Below are positions 38,390 through 52,142 of a stretch of 64,000 nt of DNA, piece after piece. The notes beneath the pieces were generated by a model. That model did not search any database. It saw nothing but the letters and a program-made list of their open reading frames with translations, and had not been told where the DNA came from. Positions within the stretch are counted from its first letter, which is position 1; every line of letters begins with the position of its first letter. The stretch is from Lepidurus packardi. Lineage: Eukaryota > Arthropoda > Branchiopoda > Notostraca > Triopsidae. The position numbers and the translations under genes are program-made. The stretch spans positions 248,001 to 312,000 of the forward strand of contig JAKZAN010000046.1 in the NCBI GenBank assembly GCA_023053545.1, read 5' to 3'.

Positions 38390-40942
38390 TCGGGTCTCTG
38401 ATCGGGTCTCTGATCGGGTCTCTTATCGGGTCTCTGATCGGGTCTCTGATCGGGTCTCTGATCGGGTCTCTGATCGGGTCTCTGATCGGGTCTCTGATCG
38501 GGTCTCTAATCGAGGTCTCTGATCGGGTCTCTAATCCGGTCTCTAATCGGGTCTCTGATCGGGTCTATAATCGGGTTATCAGACGTGCACTTTGACCGGG
38601 ACTCTAATCGGGGTCTCTTATCGGGTCTCTAACCGTGTCTCTGATCGGGTCTCTGATCGGGTCTCTGATCGGGTCTCTGATCGGGTCTCTAATCGGGTCT
38701 CTAATCGGGTCTCTGATCGGGTCTCTAATCGGGTCTCTAATCGGGTCTCTGATCGGGTCTCTAATCGGGTCTCTAATCGGGTCTCTGATCGGGTCTCTAA
38801 TCGGGTCTCTGATCGGGTCTCTGATCGGGTCTCTGATCGGGTCTCTGATCGGGTCTCTGATCGGGTCTCTGATCGGGTCTCTGATCGGGTCTCTGATCGG
38901 GTCTCTGATCGGGTCTCTGATCGGGTCTCTGATCGGGTCTCTGATCGGGTCTCTGATCGGGTCTCTAATCGAGGTCTCTGATCGGGTCTCTAATCCGGTC
39001 TCTAATCGGGTCTCTGATCGGGTCTATAATCGGGTTATCAGATGTGCACTTTGACCGGGACTCTAATCGGGTCTCTGATCGGGTCTATAATCGGGTTATC
39101 AGACGTGCACTTTGACCGGGACTCTAATCGGGGTCTCTTATCGGGTCTCTAACCGTGTCTCTGATCGGGTCTCTGATCGGGTCTCTAATCGGGTCTCTGA
39201 TCGGGTCTCTGATCGGGTCTCTAATCGGGTCTCTGATCGGGTCTCTTATCGCGTCTCTGATCGGGTCTCTTATCGGGTCTCTAACCGTGTCTCTGATCGG
39301 GTCTCTGATCGGGTCTCTGATCGGGTCTCTGATCGGGTCTCTAATCGGGTCTCTGATCGGGTCTCTACCGGGTCTCTGATCGGGTCTCTTATCGCGTCTC
39401 TGATCGGGTCTCTGATCGGGTCTCTAATCGGGTCTCTAATCGGGTCTCTAATCGGGTTTCTAAACGGGTCTCTAATCGGTTCTCTGATCGGGTCTCTGAT
39501 CGGGTCTCTAATCGGGTCTCTGATCGGGTCTCTAATCGGGTCTCTAATCGGGTCTCTGATCGGGTCTCTAATCGGGTCTCTAATCGGGTCTCTGATCGGG
39601 TCTCTGATTGGGTCTCTAAGCGGGTCTCTAATCGGGTCTTTAATCGGGTCTTTAATCGGGTCTGTGATCGGGTCTCTAATCGGGTCTATGATCGGGTCTC
39701 TGATCGGGTCTCTGATCGGGTCTCTTATCGGGTCTCTGATCGGGTCTCTGATCGGGTCTCTGATCGGGTCTCTGATCGGGTCTCTGATCGGGTCTCTGAT
39801 CGGGTCTCTAATCGAGGTCTCTGATCGGGTCTCTAATCCGGTCTCTAATCGGGTCTCTGATCGGGTCTATAATCGGGTTATCAGACGTGCACTTTGACCG
39901 GGACTCTAATCGGGGTCTCTTATCGGGTCTCTAACCGTGTCTCTGATCGGGTCTCTGATCGGGTCTCTGATCGGGTCTCTGATCGGGTCTCTAATCGGGT
40001 CTCTAATCGGGTCTCTGATCGGGTCTCTAATCGGGTCTCTAATCGGGTCTCTGATCGGGTCTCTAATCGGGTCTCTAATCGGGTCTCTGATCGGGTCTCT
40101 AATCGGGTCTCTGATCGGGTCTCTGATCGGGTCTCTGATCGGGTCTCTGATCGGGTCTCTGATCGGGTCTCTGATCGGGTCTCTGATCGGGTCTCTGATC
40201 GGGTCTCTGATCGGGTCTCTGATCGGGTCTCTGATCGGGTCTCTGATCGGGTCTCTGATCGGGTCTCTAATCGAGGTCTCTGATCGGGTCTCTAATCCGG
40301 TCTCTAATCGGGTCTCTGATCGGGTCTATAATCGGGTTATCAGATGTGCACTTTGACCGGGACTCTAATCGGGTCTCTGATCGGGTCTATAATCGGGTTA
40401 TCAGACGTGCACTTTGACCGGGACTCTAATCGGGGTCTCTTATCGGGTCTCTAACCGTGTCTCTGATCGGGTCTCTGATCGGGTCTCTAATCGGGTCTCT
40501 GATCGGGTCTCTGATCGGGTCTCTAATCGGGTCTCTGATCGGGTCTCTTATCGCGTCTCTGATCGGGTCTCTTATCGGGTCTCTAACCGTGTCTCTGATC
40601 GGGTCTCTGATCGGGTCTCTGATCGGGTCTCTGATCGGGTCTCTAATCGGGTCTCTGATCGGGTCTCTACCGGGTCTCTGATCGGGTCTCTTATCGCGTC
40701 TCTGATCGGGTCTCTGATCGGGTCTCTAATCGGGTCTCTAATCGGGTCTCTAATCGGGTTTCTAAACGGGTCTCTAATCGGTTCTCTGATCGGGTCTCTG
40801 ATCGGGTCTCTAATCGGGTCTCTGATCGGGTCTCTAATCGGGTCTCTAATCGGGTCTCTGATCGGGTCTCTAATCGGGTCTCTAATCGGGTCTCTGATCG
40901 GGTCTCTGATTGGGTCTCTAAGCGGGTCTCTAATCGGGTCTC
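38390..40942 (+). repeat. 1302-bp tandem duplication
   Basis: The segment 38390-39640 is repeated at 39692-40942. Landmarks at 38575, 39034 and 39095 reappear at 39877, 40336 and 40397, including the GATGTGCAC substitution and the unusual closely spaced landmark pair 61 bp apart. The frames inside are identical, so the duplication is recent or has been homogenised. Confidence 0.9.
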
Positions 40943-41139
40943 TAATCGACGTCTCTAATCGAGGTCTCTGATCGGGTCTCTAATCCGGTCTCTAATCGGG
41001 TCTCTAATCGGGTCTGTGATCGGGTCTCTAATCGGGTCTCTGATCGGGTCTCTAATCGGGTCTCTGATCGGGTCTCTGATCGGGTCTTTAATCGGGTCTC
41101 TAATCGGGTCTCTAATCGGGTCTCTAATCGGGTTTCTAA

Positions 41140-42540
41140 ACGGGTCTCTAATCGGGTCTCTGATCGGGTCTCTAATCGGGTCTCTGATCGGGTCTCTTAT
41201 CGACTCTCTGATCGGGTCTTTAATCGGGTCTCTATTCGGGTCTCTAATCGGGTCTCTGATCGGGTCTCTGATCGGGTCTCTAATCGGGTCTCTAATCGCG
41301 TCTCTGATCGGGTCTCTAATCGGGTCTCTAATCGGGTCTCTAATCGGGTCTCTGATCGAGTCTCTGATCGGGTCTCTAATCGGGTCTCTGATCGGGTCTC
41401 TGATCGGGTCTCTAATCGGGTCTGTGATCGGGTCTCTAATCGGGTCTATGATCGGGTCTCTAATCGGGTCTGTGATCGGGTCTCTAATCGGGTCTCTGAT
41501 CGGGTCTCTGATCGGGTCTCTGATCGGGTCTCTGATCGACTCTCTGATCGGGTCTCTGATCGGGTCTCTAATCGGGTCTCTAATCGGGTCTCTGGTCGGG
41601 TCTCTGATCGGGTCTTTAATCGGGTCTTTAATCGGGTCTCTGATTGGGTCTCTGATCGGGTCTCTATTCGGGTCTCTAATCGGGTCTCTGATCGGGTCTC
41701 TAATCGGGTCTCTGATCGGGTCTCTTATCGCGTCTCTGATCGGGTCTCTGATTGGGTCTCTAATCGGGTTAACAGACGTGCACTTTGATCGGGTCTCTGA
41801 TCGGGTCTCTAATCGGGTCTCTAATCGGGTCTCTGATCGGGTCTCTAATCGGGTCTCTGATCGGGTCTCTTATCGACTCTCTGATCGGGTCTTTAATCGG
41901 GTCTCTATTCGGGTCTCTAATCGGGTCTCTGATCGGGTCTCTGATCGGGTCTCTAATCGGGTCTCTAATCGCGTCTCTGATCGGGTCTCTAATCGGGTCT
42001 CTAATCGGGTCTCTAATCGGGTCTCTGATCGAGTCTCTGATCGGGTCTCTAATCGGGTCTCTGATCGGGTCTCTGATCGGGTCTCTAATCGGGTCTGTGA
42101 TCGGGTCTCTAATCGGGTCTATGATCGGGTCTCTAATCGGGTCTGTGATCGGGTCTCTAATCGGGTCTCTGATCGGGTCTCTGATCGGGTCTCTGATCGG
42201 GTCTCTGATCGACTCTCTGATCGGGTCTCTGATCGGGTCTCTAATCGGGTCTCTAATCGGGTCTCTGGTCGGGTCTCTGATCGGGTCTTTAATCGGGTCT
42301 TTAATCGGGTCTCTGATTGGGTCTCTGATCGGGTCTCTATTCGGGTCTCTAATCGGGTCTCTGATCGGGTCTCTAATCGGGTCTCTGATCGGGTCTCTTA
42401 TCGCGTCTCTGATCGGGTCTCTGATTGGGTCTCTAATCGGGTTAACAGACGTGCACTTTGATCGGGTCTCTGATCGGGTCTCTAATCGGGTCTCTAATCG
42501 GGTCTCTGATCGGGTCTCTAATCGGGTCTCTGATCGGGTC
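41140..42540 (+). repeat. 673-bp tandem duplication
   Basis: The segment 41140-41867 matches 41813-42540 at an offset of 673 bp. TTATCGACTC is at 41198 and 41871, and the GTTAAC landmark is at 41768 and 42441. The two copies read the same over the compared stretch. Confidence 0.85.
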
Positions 42541-45500
42541 TCTGATCGGGTCTTTAATCGGGTCTCTAATCGTGTCTCTAATCGGGTCTCTAATCCTGTT
42601 TCTAAACGGGTCTTTAATCGGGTCTCTAATCGGGTCTCTAATCGGGTCTCTAATCGGGTTTCTAAACGGGTCTCTAATCGGGTCTCTGATCGGGTCTCTA
42701 ATCGGGTCTCTAATCGGGTCTCTAATCGGGTTTCTAAACGGGTCTCTAATCGGTTCTCTGATCGGGTCTCTGATCGGGTCTCTAATCGGGTCTCTGATCG
42801 GGTCTCTAATCGGGTCTCTGATCGGGTCTCTGATCGGGTCTCTAATCGGGTCTCTAATCGGGTCTCTGATCGGGTCTCTGATTGGGTCTCTAAGCGGGTC
42901 TCTAATCGGGTCTCTAATCGACGTCTCTAATCGAGGTCTCTGATCGGGTCTCTAATCCGGTCTCTAATCGGGTCTCTAATCGAATCTGTGATCGGGTCTC
43001 TAATCGGGTCTCTGATCGGGTCTCTAATCGGGTCTCTGATCGGGTCTCTGATCGGGTCTTTAATCGGGTCTCTAATCGGGTCTCTAATCGGGTCTCTAAT
43101 CGGGTTTCTAAACGGGTCTCTAATCGGGTCTCTGATCGGGTCTCTAATCGGGTCTCTGATCTTGTCTCTTATCGACTCTCTGATCGGGTCTTTAATCGGG
43201 TCTCTATTCGGGTCTCTAATCGGGTCTCTGATCGGGTCTCTGATCGGGTCTCAAATCGGGTCTCTAATCGGGTCTCTGATCGGGTCTCTAATCGGGTCTC
43301 TAATCGGGTCTCTAATCGGGTCTCTGATCGAGGCTCTGATCGGGTCTCTAATCGGGTCTCTGATCGGGTCTCTGATCGGGTCTCTAATCGGGTCTGTGAT
43401 CGGGTCTCTAATCGGGTCTATGATCTGGTCTCTAATCGGGTCTGTGATCGGGTCTCTGATCGGGTCTCTGATCGGGTCTCTGATCGGGTCTCTTATCGCG
43501 TCTCTGATCGGGTCTCTGATTGGGTCTCTAATCGGGTTATCAGACGTGCACTTTGATCGGGTCTCTGATCGGGTCTCTAATCGAGTCTCTGATCGGGTCT
43601 CTGATCGGGTCTCTAATCGGGTCTCTAATCGGGTCTCTGATCTTGTCTCTGATTGGGTCTCTATTCGGGTCTCTGATCGGGTCTCTAATCGGGTTTCTAA
43701 ACGGGTCTCTGATCGACTCTCTGATCGGGTCTCTGATCGGGTCTCTATTCGGGTCTCTAATCGGGTCTCTGATCGGGTCTCTGATCGGGTCTCTATTCGG
43801 GTCTCTAATCGGGTCTCTAATCGGGTCTCTGATCGGGTCTTTAATCGGGTCTTTAATCGGGTCTCTGATCGGGTCTCTGATCGGGTCTCTATTCGGGTCT
43901 CTAATCGGGTCTCTGATCGGGTCTCTAATCGGGTCTCTGATCGGGTCTCTTATCGACTCTCTGATCGGGTCTTTAATCGGGTCTCTGACCGGGTCTCTAA
44001 TCGACGTCTCTAATCGAGGTCTCTGATCGGGTCTCTAATCCGGTCTCTAATCGGGTCTCTAATCGGGTCTGTGATCGGGTCTCTAATCGGGTCTCTGATC
44101 GGGTCTCTGATCGGGTCTCTGATCGGGTCTCTGATCGGGTCTCTGATCGACTCTCTGATCGGGTCTCTGATCGGGTCTCTAATCGGGTCTCTAATCGGGT
44201 CTCTGATCGGGTCTCTAATCGGGTCTCTAATCGGGTCTCTGATCGGGTCTCTAATCGGGTCTCTAATCGGGTCTCTAATCGGGTCTCTGATCGAGTCTCT
44301 GATCGGGTCTCTATTCGGGTCTCTGATCGGGTTTCTGATCGGGTCTCTAATCGGGTCTCTAATCGGGTCTCTTATCGCGTCTCTGATCGGGTCTCTGATT
44401 GGGTCTCTAATCGGGTTATCAGACGTGCACTTTGATCGGGTCTCTGATCGGGTCTCTAATCGAGTCTCTGATCGGGTCTCTGATCGGGTCTCTAATCGGG
44501 TCTCTAATCGACGTCTCTAATCGAGGTCTCTGATCGGGTCTCTAATCCGGTCTCTAATCGGGTCTCTAATCGGGTCTGTGATCGGGTCTCTAATCGGGTC
44601 TCTGATCGGGTCTCTGATCGGGTCTCTGATCGGGTCCCTGATCGACTCTCTGATCGGGTCTCTGATCGGGTCTCTAATCGGGTCTCTAATCGGGTCTCTG
44701 GTGGGGTCTCTGATCGGGTCTCTAATCGGGTCTCTAATCGGATCTCTAATCGGGTCTCTGATCGGGTCTCTGATCGGGTCTTTAATCGGGTCTTTAATCG
44801 GGTCTCTGATCGGGTCTCTGATCGGGTCTCTATTCGGGTCTCTAATCGGGTCTCTGATCGGGTCTCTAATCGGGTCTCTGATCGGGTCTCTTATCGAGTC
44901 TCTGATCGGGTCTCTGATTGGGTCTCTAATCGGGTTAACAGACGTGCACTTTGATCGGGTCTCTGATCGGGTCTCTAATCGAGTCTCTGATCGGGTCTCT
45001 GATCGGGTATCTAATCGGGTCTCTAATCGGGTCTCTGATCGGGTCTCTGATTGGGTCTCTAATCGGGTCTCTAATCGGGTCTCTAATCGGGTTTCTAAAC
45101 GGGTCTCTAATCGGTTCTCTGATCGGGTCTCTGATCGGGTCTCTAATCGGGTCTCTGATCGGGTCTCTAATCGGGTCTCTAATCGGGTCTCTGATCGGGT
45201 CTCTAATCGGGTCTCTGATCGGGTCCCTAATCGGGTCTCTAATCGGGTCTCTGATCGGGTCTCTAATCGGGTCTCTGATCGGGTCTCTGATCGGGTCTCT
45301 GATCGGGTCTCTTATCGGGTCTCTGATCGGGTCTCTGATCGGGTCTCTGATCGGGTCTCTGATCGGGTCTCTGATCGGGTCTCTGATCGGGTCTCTAATC
45401 GAGGTCTCTGATCGGGTCTCTAATCCGGTCTCTAATCGGGTCTCTGATCGGGTCTATAATCGGGTTATCAGACGTGCACTTTGACCGGGACTCTAATCGG

Positions 45501-46936
45501 GGTCTCTTATCGGGTCTCTAACCGTGTCTCTGATCGGGTCTCTGATCGGGTCTCTGATCGGGTCTCTGATCGGGTCTCTAATCGGGTCTCTAATCGGGTC
45601 TCTGATCGGGTCTCTAATCGGGTCTCTAATCGGGTCTCTGATCGGGTCTCTAATCGGGTCTCTAATCGGGTCTCTGATCGGGTCTCTAATCGGGTCTCTA
45701 ATCGGGTCTCTGATCGGGTCTCTAATCGGGTCTCTGATCGGGTCCCTAATCGGGTCTCTAATCGGGTCTCTGATCGGGTCTTTAATCGGGTCTCTGATTG
45801 GGTCTCTGATCGGGTCTCTATTCGGGTCTCTAATCGGGTCTCTGATCGGGTCTCTAATCGGGTCTCTGATCGGGTCTCTTATCGCGTCTCTGATCGGGTC
45901 TCTGATTGGGTCTCTAATCGGGTTAACAGACGTGCACTTTGATCGGGTCTCTGATCGGGTCTCTAATCGGGTCTCTAATCGGGTCTCTGATCGGGTCTCT
46001 AATCGGGTCTCTGATCGGGTCTCTGATCGGGTCTTTAATCGGGTCTCTAATCGTGTCTCTAATCGGGTCTCTAATCCTGTTTCTAAACGGGTCTTTAATC
46101 GGGTCTCTAATCGGGTCTCTAATCGGGTCTCTAATCGGGTTTCTAAACGGGTCTCTAATCGGGTCTCTGATCGGGTCTCTAATCGGGTCTCTAATCGGGT
46201 CTCTAATCGGGTTTCTAAACGGGTCTCTAATCGGTTCTCTGATCGGGTCTCTGATCGGGTCTCTAATCGGGTCTCTGATCGGGTCTCTAATCGGGTCTCT
46301 AATCGGGTCTCTGATCGGGTCTCTAATCGGGTCTCTAATCGGGTCTCTGATCGGGTCTCTGATTGGGTCTCTAAGCGGGTCTCTAATCGGGTCTCTAATC
46401 GACGTCTCTAATCGAGGTCTCTGATCGGGTCTCTAATCCGGTCTCTAATCGGGTCTCTAATCGGGTCTGTGATCGGGTCTCTAATCGGGTCTCTGATCGG
46501 GTCTCTAATCGGGTCTCTGATCGGGTCTCTGATCGGGTCTTTAATCGGGTCTCTAATCGGGTCTCTAATCGGGTCTCTAATCGGGTTTCTAAACGGGTCT
46601 CTAATCGGGTCTCTGATCGGGTCTCTAATCGGGTCTCTGATCTTGTCTCTTATCGACTCTCTGATCGGGTCTTTAATCGGGTCTCTATTCGGGTCTCTAA
46701 TCGGGTCTCTGATCGGGTCTCTGATCGGGTCTCTAATCGGGTCTCTAATCGGGTCTCTGATCGGGTCTCTAATCGGGTCTCTAATCGGGTCTCTAATCGG
46801 GTCTCTGATCGAGGCTCTGATCGGGTCTCTAATCGGGTCTCTGATCGGGTCTCTGATCGGGTCTCTAATCGGGTCTGTGATCGGGTCTCTAATCGGGTCT
46901 ATGATCTGGTCTCTAATCGGGTCTGTGATCGGGTCT
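42296..46936 (+). repeat. Direct duplication, offset 3481 bp
   Basis: The segment 42296-43455 is repeated at 45777-46936. The shared content includes rare units TAATCCTG, TTTCTAAACGGG, CTAAGCGGG and TGATCTTGTC, and the translated frames 42458-42943 and 45939-46424 are identical. Differences are few, for example TCTCAAATC near 43,251 against TCTCTAATC. Confidence 0.88.
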
Positions 46937-48287
46937 CTAATCGGGTCTCTGATCGGGTCTCTGATCGGGTCTCTGATCGGGTCTCTGATCGACTCTCTGA
47001 TCGGGTCTCTGATCGGGTCTCTAATCGGGTCTCTGATCGGGTCTTTAATCGGGTCTCTAATCGGGTCTCTAATCGGGTCTCTAATCGGGTTTCTAAACGG
47101 GTCTTTAATCGGGTCTCTAATCGGGTCTCTAATCGGGTCTCTAATCGGGTTTCTAAACGGGTCTCTAATCGGGTCTCTGATCGGGTCTCTAATCGGGTCT
47201 CTGATCGGGTCTCTTATCGACTCTCTGATCGGGTCTTTAATCGGGTCTCTATTCGGGTCTCTGATCGGGTCTCTATTCGGGTCTCTAATCGGGTCTCTGA
47301 TCGGGTCTCTAATCGGGTCTCTAATCGGGTCTCTGATCGGGTCTCTAATCGGGTCTCTAATCGGGTCTCTAATCGGGTCTCTGATCGGGTCTCCAATCGG
47401 GTCTCTAATCGGGTCTCTAATCGGGTCTCTGATCGAGTCTCTGATCGGGTCTCTAATCGGGTCTCTGATCGGGTTTCTGATCGGGTCTCTAATCGGGTCT
47501 CTAATCGGGTCTCTGATCGAGTCTCTAATCGGGTCTCTAATCGGGTCTCTGATCGGGTCTCTAATCGGGTCTCTAATCGGGTCTCTGATCGGGTCTCTAA
47601 TCGGGTCTCTAATCGGGTCTCTGATCGGGTCTATGATCGGGTCTCTAATCGGGTCTGTGATCGGGTCTCTAATCGGGTCTCTGATCGGGTCTCTGATCGG
47701 GTCTCTGATCGGGTTTCTGATCGGGTCTCTAATCGGGTCTCTAATCGGGTCTCTGATCGAGTCTCTAATCGGGTCTCTAATCGGGTCTCTGATCGGGTCT
47801 CTAATCGGGTCTCTAATCGGGTCTCTGATCGGGTCTCTAATCGGGTCTCTAATCGGGTCTCTGATCGTATCTATGATCGGGTCTCTAATCGGGTCTGTGA
47901 TCGGGTCTCTAATCGGGTCTCTGATCGGGTCTCTGATCGGGTCTCTGATCGGGTTAACAGACGTGCACTTTGATCGCGTCTCTGATCGGGTCTCTAATCG
48001 AGTCTCTGATCGGGTCTCTGATCGGGTTTCTAATCGGGTCTCTAATCGGGTCTCTAATCGGGTCTCTGATCGGGTCTCTAATCGGTTCTCTGATCGGGTC
48101 TCTGATCGGGTCTCTGATCGGGTCTCTGATTGGGTCTCTAAGCGGGTCTCTAATAGGGTCTGTAATCGACGTCTCTAATCGAGGTCTCTGATCGGGTCTC
48201 TTATACGGTCTCTAATCGGGTCTCTAATCGGGTCTGTGATCGGGTCTCTAATCGGGTCTCTGATCGGGTCTCTAATCGGGTCTCTGA

Positions 48288-51228
48288 TCGGGTCTCTGAT
48301 CGGGTCTCTAATCGGGTCTCTAATCGGGTCTCTAATCGGGTTTCTAAACGGGTCTCTAATCGGTTCTCTGATCGGGTCTCTGATCGGGTCTCTAATCGGG
48401 TCTCTGATCGGGTCTCTAATCGGGTCTCTGATCGGGTCTCTAATCCGGTCTCTAATCGGGTCTCTAATCGGGTCTGTGATCGGGTCTCTAATCGGGTCTC
48501 TGATCGGGTCTCTAATCGGGTCTCTGATCATGTCTCTGATCGGGTCTTTAATCGGGTCTCTAATCGGGTCTCTAATCGGGTCTCTAATCGGGTTTCTAAA
48601 CGGGTCTCTAATCGGGTCTCTGATCGGGTCTCTAATCGGGTCTCTGATCGGGTCTCTTATCGACTCTCTGATCGGGTCTTTAATCGGGTCTCTATTCGGG
48701 TCTCTAATCGGGTCTCTGATCGGGTCTCTGATCGGGTCTCTAATCGGGTCTCTAATCGGGTCTCTGATCGGGTCTCTAATCGGGTCTCTAATCGGGTCTC
48801 TAATCGGGTCTCTGATCGAGTCTCTGATCGGGTCTCTAATCGGGTCTCTGATCGGGTCTCTGATCGGGTCTCTAATCGGGTCTGTGATCGGGTCTCTAAT
48901 CGGGTCTATGATCGGGTCTCTAATCGGGTCTGTGATCGGGTCTCTAATCGGGTCTCTGATCGGGTCTCTGATCGGGTCTCTGATCGGGTCTCTGATCGAC
49001 TCTCTGATCGGGTCTCTGATCGTGTCTCTAATCGGGTCTCTAATCGGGTCTCTGGTCGGGTCTCTGATCGGGTCTCTAATCGGGTCTCTAATCTGGTCTC
49101 TAATCGGGTCTCTGATCGGGTCTCTGATCGGGTCTTTAATCGGGTCTTTAATCGGGTCTCTGATCGGGTCTCTGATCGGGTCTCTATTCGGGTCTCTAAT
49201 CGGGTCTCTGATCGGGTCTCTAATCGGGTCTCTGATCGGGTCTCTTATCGCGTCTCTGATCGGGTCTCTGATTGGGTCTCTAATCGGGTTAACAGACGTG
49301 CACTTTGATCGGGTCTCTGATCGGGTCTCTAATCGAGTCTCTGATCGGGTCTCTGATCGGGTCTCTAATCGGGTCTCTAATCGGGTCTCTGATCGGGTCT
49401 CTGATTGGGTCTCTAATCGGGTCTCTAATCGGGTCTCTAATCGGGTCTGTGATCGGGTCTCTAATCGGGTCTCTGATCGGGTCTCTGATCGGGTCTCTGA
49501 TCGGGTCTCTGATCGACTCTCTGATCGGGTCTCTGATCGGGTCTCTAATCGGGTCTCTAATCGGGTCTCTGATCGGGTCTCTGATCGGGTCTCTAATCGG
49601 GTCTCTAATCGGGTCTCTGATCGGGTCTCTGATCGTGTCTCTGATCGGGTCTCTAATCGGGTCTCTAATCGGGTCTCTAATCGGGTCTCTGATCGAGTCT
49701 CTGATCGGGTCTCTAATCGGGTCTCTGATCGGGTCTCTGATCGGGTCTCTAATCGGGTCTCTAATCGGGTCTCTGATCGGGTCTCTAATCGGGTCTCTAA
49801 TCGGGTCTCTGATCGGGTCTCTAATCGGGTCTCTAATCGGGTCTCTGATCGGGTCTCTAATCGGGTCTCTAATCGGGTCTCTGATCGGGTCTCTAATCCG
49901 GTCTCTAATCGGGTCTCTAATCGGGTCTGTGATTGGGTCTCTAATCGGGTCTCTGATCGGGTCTCTGATCGGGTCTCTGATCGACTCTCTGATCGGGTCT
50001 CTGATCGGGTCTCTAATCGGGTCTCTAATCGGGTCTCTAATCGGGTCTCTGATCGGGTCTCTGATCGGGTCTTTAATCGGGTCTTTAATCGGGTCTCTGA
50101 TCGGGTCTCTAATCGGGTCTCTAATCGGGTCTCTAATCGGGTTTCTAAACGGGTCTCTAATCGGTTCTCTGATCGGGTCTCTGATCGGGTCTCTAATCGG
50201 GTCTCTGATCGGGTCTCTAATCGGGTCTCTGATCGGGTCTCTAATCCGGTCTCTAATCGGGTCTCTAATCGGGTCTGTGATCGGGTCTCTAATCGGGTCT
50301 CTGATCGGGTCTCTAATCGGGTCTCTGATCATGTCTCTGATCGGGTCTTTAATCGGGTCTCTAATCGGGTCTCTAATCGGGTCTCTAATCGGGTTTCTAA
50401 ACGGGTCTCTAATCGGGTCTCTGATCGGGTCTCTAATCGGGTCTCTGATCGGGTCTCTTATCGACTCTCTGATCGGGTCTTTAATCGGGTCTCTATTCGG
50501 GTCTCTAATCGGGTCTCTGATCGGGTCTCTGATCGGGTCTCTAATCGGGTCTCTAATCGGGTCTCTGATCGGGTCTCTAATCGGGTCTCTAATCGGGTCT
50601 CTAATCGGGTCTCTGATCGAGTCTCTGATCGGGTCTCTAATCGGGTCTCTGATCGGGTCTCTGATCGGGTCTCTAATCGGGTCTGTGATCGGGTCTCTAA
50701 TCGGGTCTATGATCGGGTCTCTAATCGGGTCTGTGATCGGGTCTCTAATCGGGTCTCTGATCGGGTCTCTGATCGGGTCTCTGATCGGGTCTCTGATCGA
50801 CTCTCTGATCGGGTCTCTGATCGGGTCTCTAATCGGGTCTCTAATCGGGTCTCTGGTCGGGTCTCTGATCGGGTCTCTAATCGGGTCTCTAATCTGGTCT
50901 CTAATCGGGTCTCTGATCGGGTCTCTGATCGGGTCTTTAATCGGGTCTTTAATCGGGTCTCTGATCGGGTCTCTGATCGGGTCTCTATTCGGGTCTCTAA
51001 TCGGGTCTCTGATCGGGTCTCTAATCGGGTCTCTGATCGGGTCTCTTATCGCGTCTCTGATCGGGTCTCTGATTGGGTCTCTAATCGGGTTAACAGACGT
51101 GCACTTTGATCGGGTCTCTGATCGGGTCTCTAATCGAGTCTCTGATCGGGTCTCTGATCGGGTCTCTAATCGGGTCTCTAATCGGGTCTCTGATCGGGTC
51201 TCTGATTGGGTCTCTAATCGGGTCTCTA
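48288..51228 (+). repeat. 1801-bp tandem-type duplication
   Basis: The segment 48288-49427 is repeated at 50089-51228. The rare GATCATGTC unit is at 48526 and 50327, and the GTTAAC landmark at 49288 and 51089. One substitution seen is TCGTGTC at about 49,020 against TCGGGTC in the second copy. Confidence 0.88.
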
Positions 51229-52142
51229 AACGGGTCTCTAATCGGGTTTCTAAACGGGTCTCTAATCGGTTCTCTGATCGGGTCTCTGATCGGGTCTCTA
51301 ATCGGGTCTCTGATCGGGTCTCTAATCGGGTCTCTAATCGGGTCTCTGATCGGGTCTCTAATCGGGTCTCTAATCGGGTCTCTGATCGGGTCTCTGATTG
51401 GGTCTCTAAGCGGGTCTCTAATCGGGTCTGTAATCGACGTCTCTAATCGAGGTCTCTGATCGGGTCTCTAATACGGTCTCTAATCGGGTCTCTAATCGGG
51501 TCTGTGATCGGGTCTCTAATCGGGTCTCTGATCGGGTCTCTAATCGGGTCTCTGATCGGGTCTCTGATCGGGTCTTTAATCGGGTCTCTAATCGGGTCTC
51601 TAATCGGGTCTCTAATCGGGTTTCTAAACGGGTCTCTAATCGGGTCTCTGATCGGGTCTCTAATCGGGTCTCTGATCGGGTCTCTTATCGACTCTCTGAT
51701 CGGGTCTTTAATCGGGTCTCTATTCGGGTCTCTGATCGGGTCTCTATTCGGGTCTCTAATCGGGTCTCTGATCGGGTCTCTAATCGGGTCTCTAATCGGG
51801 TCTCTGATCGGGTCTCTGATCGGGTCTCTAATCGGGTCTCTAATCGGGTCTCTGATCGGGTCTCTAATCGGGTCTCTAATCGGGTCTCTAATCGGGTCTC
51901 TGATCGAGTCTCTGATCGGGTCTCTAATCGGGTCTCTGATCGGGTTTCTGATCGGGTCTCTAATCGGGTCTCTAATCGGGTCTCTGATCGAGTCTCTAAT
52001 CGGGTCTCTAATCGGGTCTCTGATCGGGTCTCTAATCGGGTCTCTAATCGGGTCTCTGATCGGGTCTCTAATCGGGTCTCTAATCGGGTCTCTGATCGGG
52101 TCTCTAATTGGGTCTCTAATCGGGTCTCTAATCGGGTCTCTA

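Larger units (their letters stand above)
36080..45584 (+). repeat. Long direct duplication, offset 7372 then 7324 bp
   Basis: The segment 36080-38260 is repeated at about 43452-45584. Before about 36.36 kb the offset is 7372, and after it 7324. The second copy has lost exactly four 12-bp units (48 bp) after the TTTCTAAACGGG unit. In the later part the match includes rare units such as TCTGGTGGGG and TCCCTGATCGAC, and the translated frames 36747-37196 and 44071-44520 are identical. Confidence 0.88.
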
